Positions 1 to 7,277 of a stretch of DNA of 34,039 nt are shown piece after piece. Source of the stretch: an uncultured bacterium (GTDB lineage Bacteria > Patescibacteriota > Minisyncoccia > Phycocordibacterales > UBA9973). Positions within the stretch are counted from its first letter, which is position 1. Each line of letters opens with the position of its first letter. Position numbers and translations under genes: made by a program. The notes beneath the pieces are model-generated. The model searched no databases and was not told where the DNA came from. It saw nothing but the letters and a program-made list of their open reading frames with translations. The stretch is taken from NCBI GenBank assembly GCA_903869825.1, contig CAIQAL010000027.1, forward strand, positions 1-34,039, written 5' to 3'.

Positions 1-71
1 GTAACTCCGTCATTTTTAATACGATTGATAATCTGCTCCTTCAAATCGGGAGCTATTTTGTGTCTTTTCAT
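1..71 (-). CDS. IS3-family transposase OrfA, N-terminal fragment (continues beyond the left edge)
   Basis: Read on the minus strand from an ATG at 71, the first 23 codons encode a basic, helix-turn-helix-like start (MKRHKIAPDLKEQIINRIKN, then DGVT). This resembles the N-terminus of IS3-type OrfA proteins, where a short helix precedes the DNA-binding HTH. The rest lies outside the window. A sequence resembling an IS3 terminal repeat lies about 40 bp upstream and ends at 140, which supports the call. The family assignment is by recognition from a short stretch, so it is moderate. Another HTH protein is possible. Confidence 0.55.
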   Translation of the reverse strand, partial: MKRHKIAPDLKEQIINRIKNDGV

Positions 72-113
72 ATACTTGTATGTTACTAAATTAATTAATA
101 ATTATACAAGGAT

Positions 114-140
114 GGTGTACTAATTTCGGGGGGAGGGCCA
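114..140 (-). mobile_element. Candidate terminal inverted repeat of an IS3-like element
   Basis: Read on the minus strand from 140 the sequence begins TGGCCCTCCCCCC and continues GAAATTAGTACACC. It starts with TG, has a C-run, and then a GTACACC block, the layout of many IS3-group ends (TGNNC..CCCC..AA.TAGTGGACACC). It lies directly upstream of the transposase start and exactly where homology to cyclopropane synthase begins on the other side. The opposite end and any target duplication are outside the window. Confidence 0.55.
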
Positions 141-1234
141 CTGGGATAACCTTAAATGGTAGTAACCATGGAGATATCCAGATCAAACGGGAGTATATTA
201 TCCCGTTTTACTACCGGATAATCCGATATGGCTCTCTAGGCTTGGGAGAATCCTACATGGACGGATGGTGGACTTGCCAGGACAAACGGCTCGACATTTT
301 TTTTACGAAAATTTTGGGTGCCGGTCTGGACAAGACATCACACCCGTGGAGAATGGTTCTTCCGTTTCTCCAATCTGTACTCTTTAACTTTCAAACGCGT
401 TCCGGCGGGATGAAGGTAGTAAATAAACATTATAACCTATCTAGTGAGTTTTATGATACCTTCCTGGATAAAGAATACAAAAAGTATTCTTGCGCTTTTT
501 TTGAGAGCGATGAAAAAACTCTTGAACAAGCACAAGAAAACTGCTTAGAACTAAGTTCTCGGAAGATATATCTTTCGTCAGAAGACACTGTGCTTGACAT
601 CGGCTGTGGTAATGGTGGCTTTGCCAAGTTTGCCGCCACAAAATTTGGTTGCTATGTTTCCGGAATAAACATTTCCAAAGAACAAATAAAATCCGCTAAG
701 GAAATGACAGCGGCATTGCCAGTGGAAATAAAATTCATGAACTATCTGGATCTTGGAAAAGGAAAATTTACGAAAGTTGTAAGCTTCGGTATGGTTGAAC
801 ATGTCGGTTACAAGAACTACCGGGAATTTATGGAGAAAGCTCATGATTCTCTTTCGGATGGTGGCCTCTTCCTCTTGCATACCATTGCAGGGGTTGAATC
901 AACAACTCATACGGATTCTTGGATTGATAAATACATCTTCCCAAATTCAATGCTCCCTTCCCTAAAACAATTGACGAAGGCCGCAGAAGGATTATTTGTC
1001 ATTGAGGACATCCATAATCTGGGTCCTAATTATGACATGACTTTAATGCGTTGGAATGAGAGATTTCAACGTAACTGGTCAACCATTAAATCTTGGGGTT
1101 ACGATGAAAGATTCCATCGCATGTGGGAATATTATCTTCTAATGTGTGCTGGAGGTTTCAGGGCAAGGAAGCTCCAGCTTTACCAGCTGGTACTTGCAAA
1201 GAATCCAAAGGATGGATATATACCCGTAAGGTAA
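141..1234 (+). pseudogene. cfa: Cyclopropane-fatty-acyl-phospholipid synthase, 5'-truncated at an IS end
   Basis: The family transfers a methylene group from SAM to unsaturated acyl chains of membrane lipids. The frame closely follows E. coli Cfa: GESYMDGWW, YSCAFF, the SAM motif LDIGCGNGG, VEHVGYKNY, LLHTI, and the C-terminal CAGGFRAR. The Cys, Glu, His and Tyr positions of the bicarbonate-binding active site appear present. The homologous frame extends upstream of the first usable start (TTG at 242): codons from 143 read GITLNGS, then DIQI and YGSLGLGESY, matching the Cfa N-terminal domain. No ATG or GTG lies in frame there, and homology stops at about 141, where the IS-like repeat ends. 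Roughly 25 N-terminal residues are therefore missing. A 330-residue protein from the TTG is possible but would lack most of the N-terminal domain. Presence of cfa in such a genome suggests acquisition by transfer. Confidence 0.8.
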
Positions 1235-1253
1235 CATTTTTTAAATAACAGAA

Positions 1254-1291
1254 GCCTGTGAAAATTAATTTAATTTTCACAGGCTATTTTT
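1254..1291 (+). terminator. Intrinsic terminator after cfa
   Basis: GCCTGTGAAAATTA and TAATTTTCACAGGC form a strong hairpin (1254-1284) followed by TATTTTT. It lies 20 bp past the cfa stop. Confidence 0.75.
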
Positions 1292-1326
1292 ATTCCACTT
1301 TAGTTAGTAAAATAGCTAAATAAAAA
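1286..1326. repeat. Direct repeat copy 1 flanking the methyltransferase gene
   Basis: ATTTTTATTCCACTTTAG followed by TTAGTAAAATAGCTAAATAAAA. It matches 2425-2465 nearly base for base in its first 18 positions and again in TAAATAAAA. A weaker echo (AAAATAGCTAATAAAAAAAG) occurs near 8688. Confidence 0.6.
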
Positions 1327-1362
1327 AAGGCTTACCGTCCGAAATAATTCGAACAATAAGCC
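1321..1362 (-). terminator. Intrinsic terminator of the methyltransferase gene
   Basis: On the minus strand GGCTTATTGTTCGAA pairs with TTCGGACGGTAAGCC (1329-1362, one internal mismatch region), followed by TTTTTTTATT. It lies just past the stop at 1377. Confidence 0.7.
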
Positions 1363-1376
1363 CCTTAAAGATTTCT

Positions 1377-2234
1377 TTAATGCTTTTTGAAAAAAATAGC
1401 ATAATCACATACGGAGCCAACACCAGCTTGCCCAAACGAATCTGGAAGTATGATATCTTTATAGTCGAGTATATTGAATCCTCGACTTAAAAGATTACTG
1501 CCTAACTTGCCCGGACTGATTTTTTCGTGAGATTTAAAGCTATCAATATCAGTGTGAACCCCTAAACTGTAATTTGAAAGAAATAATATTCCAAAACCTC
1601 CTCTTTTAAGCACACGATTAAGCTCACTCAAGGCAGTATTCACATCGTGACACCAGTGCAACACCTTGCAGGATATTACTACGTCCATACTTTCACTTTT
1701 GAAAGGTAAATCTTGAAAATTGCATACCTTAAATATAAGGCTTGATTCTTTTTCATATTCAGTTTCATATCTCAACTTATTGTTTTGTGCTTGTTTCACC
1801 ATTAGAGGTGCAATGTCAGTACAATAAATTGATTCAATCCGTTCTCTGAAAGTTTGTTCAATAAACAACTCCATAAGCCCCGGACCAGAACCAATCCCTA
1901 AAATGTTTTTGATGGAACCAGCTTTTTCAAGCCAACTCGTAATTAAAGACATTTCAGCGTAGTAACTTGAGAATGATTCAAAGTATGCCCACCAAGACGC
2001 TTGACAATCCCATATCTTAGCTACATTATTTATTGCTTCGGGAAAAGTCCCCCAGTAACCGCCTGCTCCATTTGAAACATTCGGTAGTATCCGCAAAATA
2101 AATTGCAAAAAATCATGTCCTTTTTCAGTATTGTATTGGGACATTAGTTTTTTGACGGGCTTGTGTTGTTCCTTTTGAAATCGATTGTAAATCTCAGACA
2201 GATTGTAACTTCTGTTAATGTCGCTCATTTTCAT
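1377..2234 (-). CDS. Class I SAM-dependent methyltransferase (Methyltransf_11 type)
   Basis: This 285-residue protein has a Rossmann methyltransferase core in its second half. Motif I is ILGIGSGPG (normally LDxGxGxG, so the first acidic residue is replaced), a CTDIAP acidic loop ends strand 2, and the motif IV/V stretch is DVVISCKVLHWCHD, then LNRVLKRGG. The HWCHD segment is typical of UbiE/Methyltransf_11 enzymes acting on small molecules. The ~90-residue N-terminal part is helical and aromatic-rich and may form the substrate lid. The substrate cannot be told. A -10-like TATAAT sits 10 nt before the first ATG. The gene has its own terminator and is bracketed by ~40-bp direct repeats, so it may be a transferred cassette. 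Confidence 0.75.
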   Translation of the reverse strand: MKMSDINRSYNLSEIYNRFQKEQHKPVKKLMSQYNTEKGHDFLQFILRILPNVSNGAGGYWGTFPEAINNVAKIWDCQASWWAYFESFSSYYAEMSLITSWLEKAGSIKNILGIGSGPGLMELFIEQTFRERIESIYCTDIAPLMVKQAQNNKLRYETEYEKESSLIFKVCNFQDLPFKSESMDVVISCKVLHWCHDVNTALSELNRVLKRGGFGILFLSNYSLGVHTDIDSFKSHEKISPGKLGSNLLSRGFNILDYKDIILPDSFGQAGVGSVCDYAIFFKKH

Positions 2235-2260
2235 TTTTTATGTGATTATAGTTAGTTTAC

Positions 2261-2305
2261 TTGAATTACTTCAGACTCCAGTTGCAGAAGTACAAAGTAA
2301 TTCAA
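2261..2305. repeat. Inverted repeat upstream of the methyltransferase gene
   Basis: TTGAATTACTT (2261-2271) is matched exactly by AAGTAATTCAA (2295-2305), with 23 bp between them. It lies just upstream of the TATAAT box of the minus-strand methyltransferase, so it could be an operator or a leader hairpin. Confidence 0.5.
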
Positions 2306-2424
2306 ATAAATACAAATAATCTTTTATCAAATAACAATTTAAATACATAATAACATATTTAAAATATAAATCAAGTGTGATTATTTTTGATAGTTCTGGA
2401 AAAATATTAATAATTTTCGTAGAC

Positions 2425-2465
2425 ATTTTTATTCCACTTTAGTTTAGTAAAGTGGTTAAATAAAA
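2425..2465. repeat. Direct repeat copy 2 flanking the methyltransferase gene
   Basis: ATTTTTATTCCACTTTAG followed by TTTAGTAAAGTGGTTAAATAAAA. In this copy CCACTTTA and TAAAGTGG form a perfect 8-bp hairpin. Copy 1 (1286-1326) has lost the pairing. Confidence 0.6.
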
Positions 2466-2487
2466 GGCCTGTGTATATTTACAGGCC
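2461..2487 (-). terminator. Intrinsic terminator of the small membrane-protein gene
   Basis: On the minus strand GGCCTGT pairs with ACAGGCC (2466-2487), followed by TTTTATTTAA. It lies 35 bp past the stop at 2523. Confidence 0.6.
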
Positions 2488-2522
2488 ATAAATCTTATGT
2501 TTGAAGAAGAAGAAACTAAAGT

Positions 2523-2921
2523 TTAATCCCGGAGTTTAATCCCGGGAATCCCATTCCCAAAATAGTTTGGGTGTCTGAGAATTTTATCTGTATTTTCATT
2601 TCTTTTGCTTATCACAAAAACATAGACAATGTCGAAGGTGACACAACAAAGAATAAGAAAGAAAATCATACCCAAACGATATTCCTCTACGAAAATTGCG
2701 TAGATACCGATGAAGTAAAATATTGCCGCTTGAACAACTAAAAGCAAAGATAAAAAAATTATTTTAAATTTGCCTTTTGGTTTATATCCTATCCATTTCA
2801 AAAAAAAGTAAAAAACAAAAGTGATAATAAACGTTGTGAGAAAGTAGCCAATCCATGCAAAACATATACCAGCTAGGTGACAAATAGAAATAACACTAAG
2901 TATTCTGTTCATACTGTTCAT
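2523..2921 (-). CDS. Small integral membrane protein of unknown function
   Basis: The product is 132 residues. I do not recognise a family. Hydropathy by eye gives three to four membrane segments: about 8-42 (two close helices, GICFAWIGYFLTTFIITFVF), 54-77 (FKIIFLSLLLVVQAAIFYFIG) and 84-106. A short charged C-terminal tail (SKRNENTDK, then GNGIPGIKLRD) follows. Two ATGs, four codons apart, could both start it; no Shine-Dalgarno is visible. It stands alone with its own terminator and a leader hairpin candidate (2939-2982). The frame is clean and hydrophobic throughout, so it is probably real. Confidence 0.55.
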   Translation of the reverse strand: MNSMNRILSVISICHLAGICFAWIGYFLTTFIITFVFYFFLKWIGYKPKGKFKIIFLSLLLVVQAAIFYFIGIYAIFVEEYRLGMIFFLILCCVTFDIVYVFVISKRNENTDKILRHPNYFGNGIPGIKLRD

Positions 2922-2938
2922 AATTGTTAGGTTTTAAG

Positions 2939-2982
2939 GGTGACCACAAAAGACTCTGTTAAATCAATTTTCTCTGGTCACC
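2939..2982. repeat. Inverted repeat between the aminopeptidase and membrane-protein genes
   Basis: GGTGACCA (2939-2946) pairs with TGGTCACC (2975-2982) across a 28-nt loop. It lies 18 bp upstream of the membrane-protein start and 70 bp past the aminopeptidase stop. No T-run follows on the minus strand, so it is more likely an operator or leader structure than a terminator. Confidence 0.4.
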
Positions 2983-3051
2983 AATAAAACCTTTCTTTTT
3001 TTAAGAACAATTTTGTTTCCATTCTACTCCGTATTTTCAACAAGTCAAAAA

Positions 3052-4437
3052 CTATTTTTCTTCTTCAATAAATTTGAATAATGCTCGAACGGGAGTACCA
3101 AGTGCTCCCCCGGCCAAATATTCTCCTGCCATCGAAGTCATCCGAGGCGCTATATCAATATGAGCCCATTTGTAATCTTTGATAAATTGTTTCAAAAAGA
3201 TTGCTCCATAGGTTGCTCCACCATAACGAGAATCTTTATTATGAATATTCGTATAGTCGCCGAGGGTTCCCTTTATTTCATTTTCGTATTCTTCCCACAT
3301 TGGAAGTCGCCACATATAGTCTCCGGTCAGGTCACCTATTTTTTCAAGCATCAGGCACAATTCATCATCATCGGTAAATATAGCCGACATTCGCTCTCCT
3401 AGTGCCACCACAGCCGCCCCAGTCAGCGTCGCAACATCTATCACTACACTTGGATTGTATTTTTGAGCATAAGTAAGTGCATCAGCCAAAATGACTCGGC
3501 CTTCGGCATCGGTATTTAATACTTCGATTGTTTTCCCGGACATTGAACGGATAACATCGCCCGGACGGTAACTTTTACCTGAAATAAAATTCTCAACAGA
3601 AGGAATGAGCCCGATGACATTTTTCTTTAGTTTCATTTTAGCGACGAGAGCCATGGTGTGAATCACCGCCGAGCCACCTGACATATCCATATTCATTCCA
3701 GACATTGCGCCAGATGGCTTTAGGTTTAGCCCACCGGAATCAAAAGTGACCCCTTTTCCGACAAGAACAACGGGGCGTCCTTTTTTGCGACCTGCCTGCG
3801 TAGGCAGGCCAAAATATTCCATTATGATAAATTTTGATTCTTCGTCCGAGCCTCGGCCCACCGAAAGGATGGCATTCATTTTAAGACTTGCCATTTCTTT
3901 TTCACCAAGGACAGTAACCTTTACTGGCATTCCTTTTACGGCTTCTTTTGACTTCGCAGCCAAAATTTTTGGCGTCATATCTCCTCCTGGTGTATTTGAA
4001 AGATTTCGAGTTTTATTTACTTCTCCGGCAATGGTATGCCCTTTTAAAATTGCTTTTTCGATTTCAGAAGTAGCTCCCGAAATAAATACTTCTTCTACGA
4101 AATTGAAACCGTCTTTAGGTAGTGTCTTGTAATCGGTAAATTCATAATTTGCCAAATCAAGCTGGGTTCCGATGATTTCTCCAAGTTCTGTCTCAGAAAT
4201 TTTTATTCCTTTAAATTTTAAATCTGCAAAATCAAATGCAACCTTCTCAGCTTTAACTCCTTTCGCCATCGCAACGATCTTTCGTATAAGCAAAAACAAT
4301 TTTCGCAAAGTCATTTCTTCCTCGCACTTCAAAAAGAGAGTTTTTATACCACTCTCCTTAACGATTTCGTCTTTATTTTTAGGGTTAATATTTACAACTA
4401 GAGCATCCTTACCTGGTTTTTTAAAATTTATTTTCAT
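3052..4437 (-). CDS. pepA: Leucyl aminopeptidase (M17 family)
   Basis: M17 enzymes are two-metal cytosolic exopeptidases that remove N-terminal residues from peptides. The catalytic C-terminal domain carries VGKGVTFDSGG (metal-binding Lys and Asp), MDMSGG, and the signature NTDAEGR, then LADAL, ATLTGA and a C-terminal GGALG. All metal ligands look present. The start is ATG at 4437: the open frame upstream begins with TTG, and a consensus-like promoter sits directly before the ATG (TTGAAA, 17 bp, TATAGT, 7 nt). The product is 461 residues, usual length for the family. Oddly, a GC-rich palindrome (3791-3808) is read in frame just before the catalytic core and adds GLPTQAGRK in what should be a surface linker. 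Confidence 0.93.
   Translation of the reverse strand: MKINFKKPGKDALVVNINPKNKDEIVKESGIKTLFLKCEEEMTLRKLFLLIRKIVAMAKGVKAEKVAFDFADLKFKGIKISETELGEIIGTQLDLANYEFTDYKTLPKDGFNFVEEVFISGATSEIEKAILKGHTIAGEVNKTRNLSNTPGGDMTPKILAAKSKEAVKGMPVKVTVLGEKEMASLKMNAILSVGRGSDEESKFIIMEYFGLPTQAGRKKGRPVVLVGKGVTFDSGGLNLKPSGAMSGMNMDMSGGSAVIHTMALVAKMKLKKNVIGLIPSVENFISGKSYRPGDVIRSMSGKTIEVLNTDAEGRVILADALTYAQKYNPSVVIDVATLTGAAVVALGERMSAIFTDDDELCLMLEKIGDLTGDYMWRLPMWEEYENEIKGTLGDYTNIHNKDSRYGGATYGAIFLKQFIKDYKWAHIDIAPRMTSMAGEYLAGGALGTPVRALFKFIEEEK
3791..3808. repeat. GC-rich palindrome inserted in frame in pepA
   Basis: CCTGCCT GCGT AGGCAGG is a perfect 7-bp-arm hairpin in an otherwise AT-rich gene. Its coding output (LPTQAG) interrupts the usual short link before the VLVGKG motif. 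I associate palindromes of this type with dispersed repeats in Parcubacteria genomes. Confidence 0.6.
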
Positions 4438-4444
4438 ATCAATT

Positions 4445-4473
4445 ACTATATACTTATTCGAAAAAAATTTCAA
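4445..4473 (-). promoter_or_regulatory. Promoter of pepA, predicted leaderless
   Basis: Minus strand: TTGAAA (4468-4473), 17-bp spacer, TATAGT (4445-4450), then 7 nt to the ATG at 4437. Transcription would begin at or next to the start codon. Confidence 0.6.
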
Positions 4474-4500
4474 AAGACCGTTCCTGCTAGGAAAAAACAG

Positions 4501-5163
4501 CTAAATAATATTTAAGTCTTCAAGTGTGAAATCTTTCAAGGAGTGAATTATCAGGTCAGCAATGCCAAACCTCTTGTCGTCAGCCGGCAAATCATGGGGC
4601 ACTGCCACACATTTCATTTTGGCCGCCTTGGCTGACAAAACTCCATTTGGAGAATCTTCAAAGGCTAAACATTGGTTTACAAATACATTCAATTTATTTG
4701 CTGCTGTGATATAAACGCCTGGGTGAGGTTTTCCCAAAGGTTCATGTTCTGCCGAATAAATAAATTTAATTTTATCTTTGATACCAATTTTTTCTATTAC
4801 TGCGTCTATTATCTCTTCCGCTGAAGACGATGCTATCGCAATAATAATTCCTTCCTTATATAAAAGATCAATTATTTCATGGACTCCTTCCATAATTTTG
4901 CCTTTAATTTTTATTAGGCTTATTATCTCCTTGATTATTTTTGTCGAAATTTCTTTTATGTCAGCTCCTTCAATTTTATATTTTACAAGCCAATACTCAA
5001 CAAATTCATCTACCCGGTAGCCCATTGTTTCTTTGCATTGGTCAACTGTCAACTTGAGACCTAACTCACTGAATACTTTTATCGTAGCCTCTCTCCAAAA
5101 TGGCTCCGAATCTATCAAGAGTCCATCCATGTCAAATATTACTGCTTTTATTTTGAGATTCAT
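4501..5163 (-). CDS. HAD-superfamily phosphatase (YniC / beta-phosphoglucomutase-like)
   Basis: All four HAD motifs are visible in this 220-residue protein: motif I DMDGLLIDSEP near the N-terminus (nucleophile and acid/base Asp), motif II in AIASSS, motif III Lys in LGKPHPG, and motif IV FEDSPNG. A four-helix cap sits between motifs I and II (C1 type). DSEPFWREA and the short cap fit hexose- or hexitol-phosphate phosphatases such as YniC and sugar-phosphate mutases. The exact substrate is not readable. It follows the SDR gene by 6 nt, so the two are probably one transcript, and precedes pepA, which has its own promoter. Confidence 0.85.
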   Translation of the reverse strand: MNLKIKAVIFDMDGLLIDSEPFWREATIKVFSELGLKLTVDQCKETMGYRVDEFVEYWLVKYKIEGADIKEISTKIIKEIISLIKIKGKIMEGVHEIIDLLYKEGIIIAIASSSAEEIIDAVIEKIGIKDKIKFIYSAEHEPLGKPHPGVYITAANKLNVFVNQCLAFEDSPNGVLSAKAAKMKCVAVPHDLPADDKRFGIADLIIHSLKDFTLEDLNII

Positions 5164-5169
5164 TTATTA

Positions 5170-5853
5170 TTATGGTCTTTTAATTATTAATTCTTCTTCT
5201 GGATTTTCTTTTTCAAGATTCTCAATTATTAAATTTGCTACGTAGCTTGGCTCCATAAATTCGATATACTTTTCTGGCTTAGCCTCATCAAAAAAATGAG
5301 TCTGCATTCCTCCAGGGTAAATATTAATTGTTTTTATATTATTATCCTTTACTTCTTTTCTCAAAGACTTTGTGAAGCCGGTCGCAGCATATTTACTTGC
5401 ACAATACCCAGATGATCCAGCTCTACCATCAAGGGCACTCGTAGACAAAATTGTTAATATTGTCCCTGAATTTTGCTTCTTCATTTGAATTAAAGCATAC
5501 TTTGATCCAAAAATAACCCCAAATAAATTAACTTCAATCATATCGTGCACCCTTTTCAAATCCATTTCTTCAATTAATTCATGGGGCAACCAGATCCCGG
5601 CGTCATTTATCCAAAAATCTATCCTGCCAAAATCTTTTACAACTTTTTCGGATAAATCTTGAATTTCATTTTCTTTTGTTACATCAACGGAAATAGCCAC
5701 AGCTCCAATTTCTATAGCAGTTTTTTCAAGTTCAATATTATCAAGAGAAGAAATAATTGTCTTTGCACCTTCTTTCACAAATAAAGTAGCCAGAGCTTTT
5801 CCAAGACCTTTACTTCCTCCGGTTATTACAACAACTTTATTTTTTAATTCCAT
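5170..5853 (-). CDS. Short-chain dehydrogenase/reductase (SDR)
   Basis: Classical SDR of 227 residues. The nucleotide-binding TGGSKGLG is at residues 11-18, the structural NNAG motif appears as NDAG, the catalytic Ser lies in LSTSALDG, and the Tyr/Lys pair in YCASK. After the catalytic region PGGMQTHFF matches the usual PGxxxT segment. Absence of an Arg after strand 2 (SSLDN) suggests NAD rather than NADP preference, but this is weak. The substrate is unknown. It starts 5 nt after the asnS stop and sits in the aspS-asnS-SDR-HAD run. Confidence 0.87.
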   Translation of the reverse strand: MELKNKVVVITGGSKGLGKALATLFVKEGAKTIISSLDNIELEKTAIEIGAVAISVDVTKENEIQDLSEKVVKDFGRIDFWINDAGIWLPHELIEEMDLKRVHDMIEVNLFGVIFGSKYALIQMKKQNSGTILTILSTSALDGRAGSSGYCASKYAATGFTKSLRKEVKDNNIKTINIYPGGMQTHFFDEAKPEKYIEFMEPSYVANLIIENLEKENPEEELIIKRP

Positions 5854-5858
5854 AGGAT

Positions 5859-7277
5859 TTAAAATTCTGCATTTTTAGGAGTTCTTGAAAATGGAATGAC
5901 ATCTCGAATATTTTGCATTCCAGAAAGATACATGAGAGCTCTCTCAAAACCTAAACCAAAACCAGCATGACGCACTCCACCGTATTTGCGTAAATCTAAG
6001 TACCACCAATAATTTTCTTTTGGCAATTTTAATTCAGCTATTCTTTTTTCAAGCATTTCCAAGCGTTCTTCACGTTGACTTCCGCCAATAATCTCTCCTA
6101 CGCCTGGCATAAGCAAATCCATCGCTGCCACTGTCTTGCCATCATCATTCTGACGCATATAAAAAGCCTTGATTTCTTTAGGATAATCAGTAACAAAAAG
6201 AGGACCATTTACAACTTCATCTGTTAAATATCTTTCGTGTTCCGTCTGAAGATCAATCCCCCACTTCACGGGGTAGTCAAATTTTTTACCGGATTTTTCT
6301 AAGATTTCTATCGCTTCGGTGTAAGTTAGATGTTTAAATTTTGCATCTTTAACTTTATTCAAACGCTCAAGTAAACCATTGTCTATAAATTTATTAAAAA
6401 ATTCCATTTCCTCCGGCAATTCACGTAAAACATAATTGATCAAATATTTCATCATTTCTTCAGCAAGGATCATGTCTTCTTCTAGTCCAGCAAAAGTAAT
6501 TTCTGGTTCAATCATCCAAAATTCTGATGCATGACGAGCAGTATGACTGTTCTCAGCGCGAAAAGTTGGACCAAAAGTATAAACTCGATTGAAAGCAAGC
6601 GCCATGGCTTCTGCCTCTAGTTGCCCGCTGACCGTTAGCCCTGCTTTTTTACCAAAAAAATCTTCCGCATAATCAACCTCTTCATTATCATTTTGCTTAA
6701 TATTTTTTAAATCTAAAGTCGTGACGTTGAACATCTCTCCAGCGCCTTCAGCGTCGGAAGTTGAAATAATTGGGGTATGCGCATAAACAAAACCTTTTTC
6801 TTGAAAAAATTTATGAACAGCAAAACTTAAAACGGAACGAAGTCTGAAAACTGCCTGAAAAGTATTACTACGTGGGCGTAAATGCGCTATTGTACGCAAA
6901 AATTCAAAACTATGACCCTTTTTTTGCAAAGGATAATCTGAATCCGAAGATGCAATTTCCAAAATTCCAATCGCTTTTAACTCAAATACCTGACCTTTCG
7001 CAGGAGATCCTTGTAATAGCCCTTTTATTATAATCCCAGAGTATGTAGGTAATTTTTCAATTTGTTCAAATGCCTCCGACAATACTTCATCATTTCTAAA
7101 AAATTTGGTATTCAAATCAAAAACTGCTTGTAAACTACGGAAAAAACTTCCATCCGTGATTTCTAAAAAACCAATTTTTCCAGAAGAACGGACAGTTTTT
7201 ACCCAGCCGTTGACTTCAATCTCTTTCCCAATATATTCTTTTTCGTTTCTATATAATTCTTTTATTTCTATTTTCAT
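5859..7277 (-). CDS. asnS: Asparaginyl-tRNA synthetase
   Basis: Class IIb synthetase that charges tRNA-Asn. The N-terminal OB fold (residues ~15-110, [13 protein letters not shown]) binds the anticodon. The catalytic core has motif 2 as [21 protein letters not shown]-like sequence and motif 3 as [15 protein letters not shown], then [11 protein letters not shown] at the C-terminus. The length of 472 is normal. GQLEAEAMA and the TARH signature separate it from AspRS. Its ATG overlaps the aspS stop by 4 nt (ATGA), so translation is probably coupled. With asnS here and gatB at 21364, tRNA-Asn can be charged directly, while the amidotransferase would serve tRNA-Gln. Confidence 0.95.
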   Translation of the reverse strand: MKIEIKELYRNEKEYIGKEIEVNGWVKTVRSSGKIGFLEITDGSFFRSLQAVFDLNTKFFRNDEVLSEAFEQIEKLPTYSGIIIKGLLQGSPAKGQVFELKAIGILEIASSDSDYPLQKKGHSFEFLRTIAHLRPRSNTFQAVFRLRSVLSFAVHKFFQEKGFVYAHTPIISTSDAEGAGEMFNVTTLDLKNIKQNDNEEVDYAEDFFGKKAGLTVSGQLEAEAMALAFNRVYTFGPTFRAENSHTARHASEFWMIEPEITFAGLEEDMILAEEMMKYLINYVLRELPEEMEFFNKFIDNGLLERLNKVKDAKFKHLTYTEAIEILEKSGKKFDYPVKWGIDLQTEHERYLTDEVVNGPLFVTDYPKEIKAFYMRQNDDGKTVAAMDLLMPGVGEIIGGSQREERLEMLEKRIAELKLPKENYWWYLDLRKYGGVRHAGFGLGFERALMYLSGMQNIRDVIPFSRTPKNAEF

